64,000 nucleotides of DNA from Thermothelomyces thermophilus ATCC 42464 (Eukaryota > Ascomycota > Sordariomycetes > Sordariales > Chaetomiaceae): contig NC_016472.1 of NCBI RefSeq assembly GCF_000226095.1, forward strand, positions 372,001-436,000, in the 5' to 3' direction. This document shows positions 1 through 10,132 of the stretch, in pieces (the stretch's first letter is position 1; each line of letters opens with the position of its first letter). The translations under genes were made by a program, and so were the position numbers. The notes below the pieces were generated by a model. It worked only from the letters and a program-made list of their open reading frames with translations, was not told where the DNA came from and did no database searches.

Positions 1-68
1 CTACTTGTCCCGCTTAATCTACCTTCGTCTAAACCCTTTTAGAAGAAGTCTAAGTTAGGTTCGTTACA
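1..68 (+). repeat. 3' end of the 5' LTR of C1 (U5 part)
   Basis: Ends in TTCGTTACA, the RIP-changed form of the common LTR end TTCGTCACA. The same U5 sequence closes every other LTR in the window (for example 7120-7190, 33820-33888, 40250-40316). The rest of this LTR lies left of the window. Confidence 0.93.
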
Positions 69-69
69 C

Positions 70-80
70 GTTGCTATCAC
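70..80 (+). promoter_or_regulatory. Putative self-primer binding site of C1
   Basis: GTTGCTATCAC, one nucleotide after the LTR. Its reverse complement GTGATAGCAAC matches GTAATAGTAAC in the 3' LTR of the same element (7009-7019) with two transition differences. It does not begin with TGG as a tRNA-primed site would. Elements of the Tf1/sushi type prime with their own mRNA 5' end in this way. Confidence 0.65.
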
Positions 81-134
81 TCTCTTTGTTCTATTATAGT
101 TTAGAACGGAGGTGACTTCGACCTTGACATCGAT

Positions 135-2357
135 ATAGCTACTAACGTTATGGCCGAATAGCTGCTTGCCTAGCTTAGTTAACTCTATTAGCGAATCTAG
201 GAGTTAGACTAGAGAGATAAGGCTACTTAAACTCGAATTAAGGAACTCGAGAACGGCGAAAAGCACTTGTAGAAATTGGTTAACAAGGCCTATACTAAAA
301 TTAAGGCACTTGAGGGCGCTAAAGCGAGCTATATTAAGATTGAACTACCTAGTAAATATAGAGGAACTAAGGAGGACCTTATAGGATTCCTAATAAACCT
401 CTAATCCTACTTCTGGCTTAATAATGACAAGTTTTTAAATGATAAAGCTAAAGTCCTTTATATAGCTACGAGACTAGAGGGTAAGGCACTTAGATAGTTC
501 GAGCCTACGTGGAATGACTATCTTACTAAGGAAGACAAAGACGACCGAGATATATTTATATAAGTAGTCTTTCGATCCTATAACTATTTCGAAGAAGAGC
601 TTTAAAAGGTTTTTAGTAATAAAGATAAGAAGATTTATATATAAGAAAGACTTACTAATCTCCGATGGACTAAGTTAGTAGCCTCTTATACTATATAGTT
701 TAGATAGGATATACTTAAGTCTTAGCTTAATAATAAGGCATTAATATAACTATTCCATAACGGCTTAAAGGAAAAGGTTAAAGACAAACTATATAAGTAT
801 AATTAGCCTAAGACTTTAGATAAATATATCATATAGGCCATTAAAATCGATAATCGACTCTATATACAAAAGTAATAGAAACAAGGTTAAATAAATAAAA
901 CTATAGTTAAGGCTAACGATAAGAAAAAGCGAGCGTACGTTAGTACCTTATACAAGATATACCCTAGAGCTATAGATATAGATATAGCGTGGAAGTAAGA
1001 CTAGAAGAAGACGACTAAAGACAAGTCTAATATTACCTACTATAACTATAGAAAGAAAGGGCACTATAAGCGAGAATATCAAAGCCCGAAAAAAGAGTAA
1101 AAGACAGTCCCTAGAAAGGAAATTACGGTTATCGACGAAACTACTAAGAACGTTATCAAAGTAGCGGCCATAAGCTACAAAGATAGGGGCAGTAATATGG
1201 ACAATCTCGGATACGACGGCAATGGTAAAGACGAACAAGCACCGTACTCCGAACTAGTTACTATAGACCTAGAGATAGGTCTTGCCAAATAGAACATGGT
1301 AGGAGAGTATATACCGCTAATTTCGATTCTCCTAGCCTTGAGGTAGTAGGGTTTTACGGTTATATAGAGGCGGGATGGATCGTAGATAACTAATATCTAA
1401 GGAATTAAAAGACCTGGACCTAATATTTTATTCTTCTAGGAACGAATTGAATAGTACTATAATGAAGTTTTCTAGCTTAATACGAAACTATATAAATAGG
1501 ATAGATGCTTAATTTAACTTGTCTAGTAAAGCGATAAGATAAGGGATAAGATAAGGGAACTTTAATATATTATAGAAACTATTAAAGGAAAATAGCCTAT
1601 AACATATAATGGGCCTAATAGCTATACTAAGTACCTTGATAACTAGTAACTTAGTAATAATATATAAAACCTAGAATACTAGTTTATACACGCGAACTGT
1701 GGAAAAGACGAGCGTATATAGGAAAGCTACTAGAAGAAACATTCCTACCTTAGCATTAGGGTACCTATAGTCTATATATAATAGGAAAGATTTAGGAAAG
1801 AATTCTAATACCTCCTAGGTAACACCATATGACTATATCCTCGATACGAGGCATATACGTAAGTGCCCTAGTTCTAGTATATAGTATATAGATGCCGATA
1901 CTACTTCCGTAATAAATTTAAAAACAATTACTAGCCGACCTAATAAGGAAATGAGGACGGAAGCTTACACCCTATAAAATGGGTCTATAATATAGGAAAC
2001 AGAGCGGCCGAATTGCTCTAGAAGATCGAAGCCTATAACCTAAAAGGCATTACAATAGTTCCAAGACGAGCCTAGCCTAGGCATTACGGAATAGAACAAG
2101 ATATATAGGACTCGTGCTAGAGTAACGATTACCTCTATTACGCAGACGAAAAGAAATCGCGAATTCGGGAGCTTTAGATAAAGCTATAGTATATACAACA
2201 AAAAGCAAAACAGACTTAATAGTAGAAAGCTATAAGCACTTAATAGCTTACGGAAATAAATACGATTGACAAAGCCGCTATTAGCTAAACAACCGAAGAG
2301 GTTAGTACTGACCTAGGAAACGGGTTAGGACCCTTCGAGGGGCCTAGAAACCATTAA
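135..2357 (+). pseudogene. gag of C1, RIP-inactivated
   Basis: Structural protein gene of the retrotransposon. The start ATG has become ATA (135-137), judged from ATGGCTACTAAC in B2 and A2. The length from that codon to the TAA at 2355-2357 is 2,223 bp, exactly as in the other measurable copies. Visible parts are an N-terminal coiled-coil-like segment, a capsid-like region and, around 1040-1080, a CCHC zinc knuckle whose Cys codons are now Tyr (Y-N-Y-R-K-K-G-H-Y-K-R-E-Y). About 420 codons follow the knuckle, which is long for a chromovirus gag. Many in-frame TAG codons make it non-functional. The end of the gene holds A-GGA-AAC (2315-2321), the probable mutated frameshift heptamer. Confidence 0.88.
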
Positions 2358-5300
2358 TGCCTATATAGTAGTAGGTAATAGCGTAGTATAGGAGGAATTA
2401 GCACAAGAGACTACTATATCGAGACCTCCCGGCAGAAATATAGGAAATCGCCGTAATCTTTAGACGACGGCAGCAAGATAAACGACTATAGATAATAGCA
2501 TAATAGAAATAGCACAAAATGCTCGTACTAGTAGATAATAGAGTAGAGATGAACCTGATTTCGCTAACGCTTGTAAATTAGCTATAGATACCCTAGAGAA
2601 TAAAGTGGAAGTATAGTATAGTCAAAGAGCTATTTCTAACGTAATAGGTATATAGGGAGACTAAACCGATCGATATCACTATGGTAGGGAAGGCTATAGT
2701 AGTTATATTTAGCATTATAGATATAAGCAATAACAAAGACATAATATTAGGGTTACTATAGTATAAAGATTATAACCTAGATATTAGCTAGAAGAATAGT
2801 AGCTACCTATAACCCCGAATAGAGTTATATTTGACTAGTGAGATAGGGAGCACGTAAGGATCGCGAGCAGACGATGCTTAAGGGAAGGCATGTCCTACAG
2901 ATCCACCGCAAGAGACAGACAGTAGTAGGCAGACCATTATAGACTCTAGAAGAAGCGGTATAACGATACCGACGTTGCAACAGGAGGAACGAGCTAAACC
3001 GCCGATAGCTATTCTCTCTATTGATAAATGCGGAGCACTATAATTAGAGTAGTAGGTTAAGATAGGAGAAATCGCTAGTATTGCTATAGATAGAACCAAG
3101 TTCGTATACTATTAGAAAACCGAGAGACGAGATAAGACTAGGGAAGTACTAAAGGAATACGAAGGATACCTAGCATTCGAACCGAAACATCTAGAAGGAC
3201 TACTAGAACACGGCCTATAGGATTACGAGATCAAGCTTAAGGAAAGAGCACGACTAAAGTTCTTTAAGATCTATTATATAAGTTAGACTTAGAATGAAGC
3301 ACTTAAGCGATATTTAGAGGAGAACCTTCAAAGAGGACATATCTGCCTATCGATATCACTAGTAGGCTACCTAATCCTATTTATACCTAAGAAAAACGGA
3401 AAGCTATAGTTATATATCGACTATTAGTAACTTAACGAATAGACTATAAAAAACCGGTACCCGTTATCGCTAATCTCACGGCTCCAAGATTAGTTAATAA
3501 GAGCCTAATATTTTATATATCTTAACTTACTATCGGCCTATAACTATATATAGATCAAAGAAAGCGATAAATGGAAAACGGCCTTTAGGACACCCTATAG
3601 CCACTATAAGTACCTTATTATGCTATTCGGACTTACAAACGCACTAGTAACGTTCTAAGCCTTAATTAATTAAGCTATCTAACCCTTTCTTAATAAATTT
3701 ACAGTATATTATCTCGACGACATACTTATCTTCTCTAAGACGATAGACGAACACCGGAAGCATATAAAAGTAGTACTAGACACGCTATACGTATACAAAC
3801 TATTAGTTAACAAGGAAAAGAGCGAATTCCACGTTAGGAAAATAGTATTTTTAGAATACAAGATATCCCTAGGACAAATTCGGATAGAACCTTTAAAAGT
3901 TAAAGCTATTAAGAATTAGCTATAACTAACATTAGTTACGGAAGTACGAAGCTTTATCGGATTTATAAACTTCTACCAGATATTTATTAGAAACTTTGGA
4001 GCAATTACACGACCTTTATACAAACTTACCAGGAAGAACGCTAAATTCCAATAGGAAGAATAGTATAAACAAGCATTTATATAGATCTACAACGCCATTA
4101 CCGAAGATCTAGTACTAGTATTACCAAATCCTAAGAAGCTATTTAAGGTAGAAACGGACGCTTCAGACTATGCCATTAGAGGATAATTAGAATAACGAGA
4201 TAAACAAGGAAAGCTATATCCTATAGCCTTCTTTTTAAAGAAGCTCGATAGACTATATCTTAATTATCTAATCTACGATAAGGAACTACTTACGATTGTC
4301 AAAGCTTTTAGGGAATAGTAACTATACCTTAGCGGCACGATTAAACTAGTACAAGTGTATACAGACTATAAGAATTTACAATACTTTACGACGATAAAGG
4401 AGCTTAACGGATGACAAATACGATAGGCAGAATTCCTTATAGAATTCAACTTTAAGATCTACTATAAGAAGGGCAAAGAGAACGTACAAGCGGACATCTT
4501 AAGCCGACGAACGGATTATATGGAAGGACGAACAGAAATAATACTACCATTATTTAAGGAACAAACAGACGGAACGCTATATTACGAAACGTAGACACCT
4601 GTAGAAGATAATCTACTTAACTCGTTCCTAGAATATTACGTAATCTTTCGAGAAAAAAAGATTAATAAGATATAGTATTAAACAGCACCTAGACTAGTAG
4701 TACCTAACAGAGTAGAAGAAAGAGATAGGAAACTCTAGTACCGAGGCAAAGTATATATCTATGATGGGAATTAATAGCTATAAATGATTCGAAAACTCTA
4801 CAAGTCGAAACTCGGAGGATATAAAGGAGTTACGAAGACTATCGTATAAGTTAGGAAATACTATGACTTTCTATGGTTAATGGCACAAGTTAAGGAAGTT
4901 ATATAGAACTATAACATTTATAATCGAAGCAAAACGGTAAAATACAAGCTATATAGGCTACTTTAGCCACTGCCAATAGCTGACAAACTATAGAGTTTAG
5001 TTACGATAGACTTTATTATAAAGCTACTAGAATCTAAGGACACGGCTATAGGAGTAATCTACGATAGTATTCTCACTATAGTAGATCGCCTAACTAAATA
5101 GGCATACTTCTTTCCTTATAAGGAGTCCTAGATAGTAGAATAGTTAGCAGACGTGATCTATCGGCAAGTTATATTAGTGTATGCTTAGCCGTAAGAATAG
5201 ATTACCGATAGAGATACTAAGTTTATATTAAAGTTCTAGTAAGCGTTAATACAATGATTAGGCGTTAATAGTAAGCTATTAACAATATATTACCTACAGA

Positions 5301-6070
5301 TTGATAGACAAATAGAGCAATTAAACCAAGTTATCGAGTAGTATCTCTATTCTTATATTAACTACTAGCAAGATAACTAGGTCATACTATTGCTAATAGT
5401 ATAACTCGCTTATAATATAACACCAATAGAAATGACCAAAGTCATATCGTTCTTTACGAACTATAGATATAAAGCAGACCTTAGGCAAGGACTAGAAGTC
5501 ATAGTGCCAAGAGCAGTAGTCAAAGCGGAACAAATATACGCACTATATAAAAAGCTTAAAAAGGAACTTAAGTTTGTCAAGACTAGAATAAAGAACTACT
5601 ATAATAAATATAGGCTCGAGGGACCTTATCTAGGGAAGGGAGACAAAGTCTACCTAATTATACGAAACTTACAAACTAAACGACTAAGTATAAAGCTAGA
5701 CTTTAAAAAGGTCAGACCCTTTATTATTAAAGAACGAATTTTGACATCTAACTACCAACTATCGTTACCGTCATCTATACGACTATAGACAGATGTTTTT
5801 TATATTTCACTTCTCAAACCAGTACTAAAGAACGCTAAAGTTACTATATATATCGAAGTAGAGGACAAAGAGGAAGAATAGGACGTCGAAGAAATTCTAG
5901 ATTCACGTATTATTAATAGAGAACTATAATATCTAGTCAAATAGCTTGATTTCGGACTAGAAGACAACTCATAGGAACCCGTCAAGAACCTGAATTGCCC
6001 TAAGAAACTTCAGCAGTTCTACTAGAGGAACCCTGACCGACCGGAAGCGATAGACCCGAAACCAACCTGA
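2315..6070 (+). pseudogene. pol of C1 (protease, RT, RNase H, integrase, chromodomain), RIP-inactivated
   Basis: Pol polyprotein in the -1 frame relative to gag. Protease: a D-S/N-R/G motif near 2522-2560, followed by E-M-N-L-I. Reverse transcriptase: about 3340-3870, with Y-L-D-D at 3710-3721. RNase H: about 4140-4500, beginning F-K-V-E-T-D-A-S-D-Y. Integrase: zinc-binding part about 4790-4930, core with D near 5010, D near 5210 (T-D-R-D-T-K-F) and E near 5330, then a GPF-like module around 5630-5740 inside a surviving open stretch 5432-5788. Chromodomain: about 5915-6045 (Y-L-V-K-x-L-D-F, then x-E-P-V-K-N). It ends with TGA at 6068-6070. Stops are scattered throughout, so it makes no protein. 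Chromodomains direct integration to heterochromatin in this family. Confidence 0.9.
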
Positions 6071-6620
6071 AATCGGCTAGCAAGGACAGATCCAAAGGAA
6101 CTTTAGGATATATAGAATCCTAAAGCTATCCGAAATCGGTAGACAAGCAAGATAGGGTTAAAGAGGGTATAATAACCCTAGAAGCCTCCGCTGCCGCCGC
6201 TACTTTAGCCTTCTTACGTTCTACTCGCTCTAACTCCTCTATACTATCGATACCCCGAGTAATAGCCCTTATTATCTTCTTAAACCACATTTGCTTCTGT
6301 TTCTAGAGACGAAGGACCCGCTCCTTAGTAGCTATAAGCTTATCCTTAAGTTTTGAATACTAAGCTATGATAGATTAAAGCTAAGCAAGAGAAACGCTAA
6401 GAACGTTATAATTTAAACGCTTATTATAAACGTACTCTATATATCGAGAAGAATCACTTTTCGAAACCTTGTATGAACTAAGGCCTTTGGACTCGTATAG
6501 CGTATAAGGACGCATTGTTAAAAGATTATCCAAGGAAAGAATCACGGCTAGGAGATAGTTAGTACAAAGAGTTGATATAGTAGGCTTGGACTTTGACTTC
6601 TTTCTTATACGATTAGTCAT
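6000..6620 (-). pseudogene. Antisense accessory gene of C1, Zn2Cys6-like zinc-cluster remnant plus coiled coil
   Basis: Minus-strand gene of 207 codons between pol and the 3' LTR. The start at 6618-6620 follows AAG, as does the start of the B1 homologue; a Met further upstream (6668) is not conserved. It begins M-T-N-R-I-R-K-K-S-K-S-K-P. A cluster spaced x2-x7-x9-x2-x7 now reads Tyr at all six positions; in C2 the first is still Cys (TGT), so these were Cys codons lost by G to A change. A basic and acidic heptad-like segment follows (about 6200-6370, -E-E-L-E-R-V-E-R-K-K-). The stop TAG (6000-6002) lies inside the pol chromodomain, a 71-bp tail-to-tail overlap. It is broken by stops. Zinc clusters of this sort bind DNA in fungi; the role here is inferred only. 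Confidence 0.72.
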
Positions 6621-6740
6621 CTTAATAACATTATGAAAGAAAGAGAAGAAGGAGACTAAGGAATACAACTATATATAAGCAAGGAGGGGGGTATTAGCGT
6701 TATTTAAAATAGACTTAAGTCTTTTAAGGACGAAAGACCT

Positions 6741-6755
6741 AGGGGAGGGGCATCG
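6741..6755 (+). promoter_or_regulatory. Polypurine tract of C1
   Basis: AGGGGAGGGGCATCG directly precedes the 3' LTR start TGTCACG. The same arrangement occurs before the other 3' LTRs (47011, 48189, and minus strand at 9347). It would prime plus-strand DNA synthesis. Confidence 0.8.
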
Positions 6756-7190
6756 TGTCACGATTTGGCTATATAAGGCAACCTAACAAGGCATACGGAA
6801 CTAATCAGGAACCGTAAAATTTAAGGACCAATTAGGAAGTGATCGCAGTGATCGCACTTCGATCAAGGCAAGCACCCGAACAATGATCGAAGGAACGTAG
6901 CAGCGATTATACGATTAGAACCTAAGGGGGAACACTTAGGAATAAGGGAACCAGATAAGTATATTAGATAGTTAGTCACTTGTTCTAGTAGACTCTAGGA
7001 GTTTACTAGTAATAGTAACTTATAATTATAGTACTTATATTAAGCATCGTTAACTACTATAAGAGGTAACTCTAGTGTTATTATAAACCCTTTGGCTTTA
7101 CCGAATCCCTTAGATGACCTGCCTGCTTGTCTTGCTTAATCTACCTTCGTCTAAACCCTTTTAGAAGAAGTCTAAGTTAGGTTTGTCACA
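6756..7190 (+). repeat. 3' LTR of C1 (type C, 435 bp)
   Basis: Starts TGTCACGATTTGG, ends GTTTGTCACA. U3 (up to about 6965) is particular to type C. From the TAGTCACT box onward, R and U5 are shared with types A and B. The putative self-priming segment is GTAATAGTAAC at 7009-7019. Confidence 0.9.
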
Positions 7191-8624
7191 CGTTCTTCTT
7201 AGTAAGTTCGTATAAAGGTCGTATAATCGCTCTAAAATTTCTAATAAATATCTAGTAGAAGTTTATAAATCTAATAAAGCTTCGTACTTCTGTGACTAAC
7301 GTTAGTCGTAGCTAATTCTTAATAGCTTTAACCTTTAAAGGTTCCATCTAAATTCATCCTAGGGATATTTCGTATCTTAAAAATACCGTCTTCCTAACGT
7401 AGAATTCGCTCTTTTCCTTATTAACTAATAATTTATACATATATAGTATATCTAGTACTACTTTTATATGCTTCCGGTGTTTATCTATTGTCTTAGAGAA
7501 GATAAATATATTATTAAGATAATATACTATAAATTTGTCAAGAAAGGGTCGGATAGCTTAATTAATTAGGGCTTAGAACGTTACTAACGCGTTTATAAGT
7601 CTAAATAGCATGACAAGGTACTTGTAGTGGCTATAGGGTATCCTAAAGGCCGTTTTCCACTCGTCGCCTTCTTTAATCTATATGTAATTATAGGCCGATG
7701 GCAAGTCAAGATACGTAAAATATTAGACTCCTACTAACTAATCTTAGAGCTATAAGATTAGTGGTAACAAGTATCGATTTTTTACGGTCTATTCGTTAAG
7801 TTACCGATAGTTAATATATAACCGTAGCTTTCCGTCTTTCTTAGGCATAAACAGGATTAGGTAGCTTACTAGCGATGTCGATAGGCGGATATGTCCTCTT
7901 CGAAGGTTCTCCTCCAAATATCGCTTAAGTTCTTTATTCTATATCTAGCTTATATAGTAAATCTTAAAGAACTTTAGTCGTGCTCCTTCCTTAAGCTTGA
8001 TCTCGTAATCCTATAGGCCGTATTCTAGTAATCCTTCTAGATGCTTTGGTTCGAATGCTAGGTATCCTTTATATTCTTTCGGTACTTCCCTAGTCTTGTC
8101 TCGTCTCTCGGTTTTCTAATAGTATACGAACTTGGTTCCGTCTATAGCGATGCTAGCGATTTCTCCTATCTTAACCTACTACTCTAATTATAGTACTCTA
8201 CATTTGTCAACGGAGAGAACAGCTATCGGCGGTTTGGCTTGTTCCTTCTATTATAATATTGATATTGTTATACCGCCTCTTCTAGAGTCTATAGTAGTCT
8301 ATCTGCTACTGTTTATCTCTTATAGTAGATCTATAAGATATACCTTCCCTTGAGCATCGTCTACTTGCGATCCTTGTGTGCTCCCTATCTTGCTAGTCAA
8401 ATACGACTCTATTTAGGGTTATAGGTAGCTACTATTCTTCTAGCTAATGTCTAGGTCGTAATCTTTATACTATAATAACCCTAATATTATATCTTTATTG
8501 TTACCTATATCTACGATACTAAATATAACTATTATAGTCTTCCCTACTATAGTAATGTCGATCGGTTTAGTCTCTTTATGTACCTATCATATCAGGAATA
8601 GCCCTTTAACTATGCTATACTTCT
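7191..8624 (-). mobile_element. Ty3/Gypsy chromovirus A1, left visible part (pol)
   Basis: Minus-strand pol fragment matching 12071-13500 of B1 without gaps that I can see. Read on the minus strand it runs from the protease (8620 side) through the reverse transcriptase to the start of RNase H (7191 side). It is cut on the left by C1 and on the right by a solo LTR; A1 resumes at 16640. Its left remainder, with integrase, accessory gene and 3' LTR, should lie left of the window. Heavily RIP-changed, no usable frame. Confidence 0.88.
8620..8624. repeat. Target site duplication CTTCT, left copy
   Basis: CTTCT directly before the solo LTR; the same five bases follow it at 16640-16644. Removing the insert restores the sequence seen uninterrupted in B1 near 13500. 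Confidence 0.9.
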
Positions 8625-8915
8625 TATGACAAACCCGACTCAGACTTCTTCTAAAAGGGTTCAGACAAAGATAGATTGAGCGGGATAGGCAGGCAGGTCG
8701 TCTAAGAGATTCGGTAAAGCCAAAGGGTTCACAACAACACTTAGAGTTATCTCTTACAGTAATCAGCAATACTTAGTATAAGTACTATAATTGTAATTAT
8801 TACTACTAGTGAACTCCCAGAGTCTACTATAACGAGTGACTATCTATATATATATATACTCCTTCTGACCGCTTATAGCCTTTCTTCGATTCTGTCCTTA
8901 GATCGCCTTTAGTAG
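8625..8915 (-). repeat. Solo LTR type A, left part (291 bp)
   Basis: LTR read on the minus strand; its plus-strand start TATGACAAACC is the changed TGTGAC end. It continues at 16478 after the B1 insertion. Together the parts give 453 bp, like the 451-452 bp A-type LTRs of A2 and A1. Both ends are present with a 5-bp duplication and no internal sequence, so it is a solo LTR left by recombination. Confidence 0.88.
8911..8915. repeat. Target site duplication AGTAG, left copy (B1)
   Basis: AGTAG before B1 and again at 16473-16477 after it; the undisturbed target GGTAGCTAGC is seen in the A1 LTR near 19470. Confidence 0.9.
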
Positions 8916-9342
8916 TATGACGAACCTAACTCAGACTTCTTCTAAAAGGGTCCAGACGGAGGCGGGCTGAGCGTGACGAGTAGGCGGGTCGTCTGAGGGA
9001 TTCGGTGAAGCCAAAGGGTTTACAACAACACTAGAGTTGTCTCTCACAGTAATCAGCAATGCTTAGTATAAGTACTGTGATTGTGATTATTACTACTGGT
9101 GAACTCCTAGAGTCCACTATAACGAGTGACTATTTATATGTATATATACCCCTAGGATCACTAGCAGTCGTGGTAATCATTTATACTAGCTTACCTAGCT
9201 TATATCGTAAGCTAGTAATCCTCTGTTAGGATCATTTCTTGCCAAGCGTGATCCCGTCCTGATTGGTCTATCATTCCTTCGGCTTGATTGGCCTGTTCGT
9301 GCCAATGGCTTAGGCGGCATCTGTATATATATTTCTGTGACA
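8916..9342 (-). repeat. 3' LTR of B1 (type B, 427 bp)
   Basis: On its own strand it starts TGTCACAGAAATAT and ends with the shared U5. U3 (roughly 9130-9342) differs from types A and C. A TATA-like TATATATAC lies near the U3/R border. Confidence 0.92.
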
Positions 9343-9346
9343 TAAT

Positions 9347-9360
9347 ACCCTCCCTCCGAG
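9347..9360 (-). promoter_or_regulatory. Polypurine tract of B1
   Basis: Plus-strand ACCCTCCCTCCGAG, i.e. GGAGGGAGGGT on the element strand, four bases from the 3' LTR. Confidence 0.8.
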
Positions 9361-9471
9361 GCTTTTGACCTAAAAGCCCTCTTTTAGGCCGTTTTAAATA
9401 GCGCTAATATCCTTTCCACGTATACCTCGTAATTTTTTTTCCCTTTTCCTATATTGCTAGCGATTGACAAG

Positions 9472-10132
9472 ATGGCAGATCGTGTTTCTAAGCGCCAATC
9501 CTCGAAATCCCAACAGCGCGCCGCGCTTGCTTCTTTTATTGATTCTTCTGGCGTGGACGTTATACCGTGTTTGTAGTGTTTTAAGCGGAACTTGGCTTGT
9601 TATATAGCGTCAGGCTCTTCTCGCTGTAGCGAGTGCGTGCGTCGGGGTCATTCTTATAATGGTTCCGATGTAGCGTCTGCTTGTTCGTGACCTGGTTTGT
9701 TGCCTTAATGTTCGTGGCTAATTCTTTATGGTAACGAAGATTATGTCCGAACAAAAGCGTGTAGAACAAGAAGAGGCTGATGCCGAAGAGGCCCTCTTTG
9801 TCCTTCAGACTCAACTTCAGGCAGCTGTCGGTCGATTAGCTTGTCTTCGTCACTAGAAACGTTTCTTAAAGGAGCAGGGTTCCGAGCTGTTTCGTCGAGG
9901 CATACAGTCTCTAGAGGAAATAGAGGCAGAAGAACGGAGGGTACGGGAGTCCGAAGCACGCGTTATTAGTGATGTACGGTCCTAGGGTGCTGACGTCCCG
10001 TTTGACTGGTCCTCTTTGGGCCTAGATTTGTCGGAGGCCGACTTAGCCGTTTTGTCCGAGCTAGTGCCTATGGTCGATCTAGGTTCTGCCGGTAGAACTG
10101 TTCTAGTTTCTCAGGGCAGTTCAAGTTCTTAA
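9472..10132 (+). pseudogene. Antisense accessory gene of B1, Zn2Cys6-like finger plus coiled coil, one intron
   Basis: Best-preserved copy of the accessory gene, opposite to gag-pol. ATG 9472-9474 follows AAG. It starts M-A-D-R-V-S-K-R-Q-S-S-K-S. Codons 9568-9657 show C-x2-C-x6-C-x8-C-x2-C-x6-Y, the exact spacing of a fungal Zn2Cys6 binuclear cluster with the last Cys changed to Tyr (TGT to TAT). A 49-bp intron is inferred at 9683-9731; without it the gene is 612 bp, 204 codons in one frame. The second exon has a heptad-like coiled coil (about 9745-9960), then an acidic and hydrophobic tail. The stop TAA (10130-10132) lies inside the antisense pol chromodomain. Three in-frame TAG codons (about 9574, 9856, 9984) disable it. 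Cluster plus coiled coil resembles Gal4-type DNA-binding regions; targets are unknown. Confidence 0.78.
9683..9731 (+). other. Inferred intron of the B1 accessory gene (49 bp)
   Basis: Starts GTTCGT, has branch-like CTAAT (CTGAC in B2), and ends TATGG here and TATAG in B2 (47817-47865), also 49 bp. Splicing joins two frames that otherwise do not connect and gives a whole number of codons. Confidence 0.6.

Larger units (their letters stand above)
1..7190 (+). mobile_element. Ty3/Gypsy chromovirus C1 (5' LTR cut by window edge)
   Basis: Near-complete LTR retrotransposon read left to right: end of the 5' LTR, primer site, gag, pol with C-terminal chromodomain, antisense accessory gene, polypurine tract and 3' LTR. 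It is RIP-decayed; reading frames are broken mainly by TAG/TAA. It is inserted in the pol of element A1: the sequence just right of it (7191 on) continues as minus-strand pol that matches 12071 onward of B1. The flanking CGTTC at 7191-7195 fits the target sequence seen uninterrupted in the other copies, so it is the expected right-hand target duplication; the left copy is outside the window. Confidence 0.93.

Noticed and set aside
948-1238. Minus-strand open frames in gag (also 15325 side plus, 41064-41486 minus) rich in V, L, F, Y, S
   Set aside because: They are the complement of gag coding sequence; the frame stays open in several copies because RIP creates TAG/TAA mainly on the sense side. 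No independent start or domain.
2878-3099. Recurring 73-codon frame opposite pol (2878, 8132, 13015, 36698, 43126)
   Set aside because: Same complementary frame of the protease-RT linker in every copy; conserved because pol is conserved. No leader or domain supports a gene.
8587-8769. Short frame across the junction of A1 and the solo LTR
   Set aside because: Created by the insertion and present only there.
9581-9959. Two minus-strand frames opposite the accessory gene
   Set aside because: Shadows of the accessory gene in noncoding frames.
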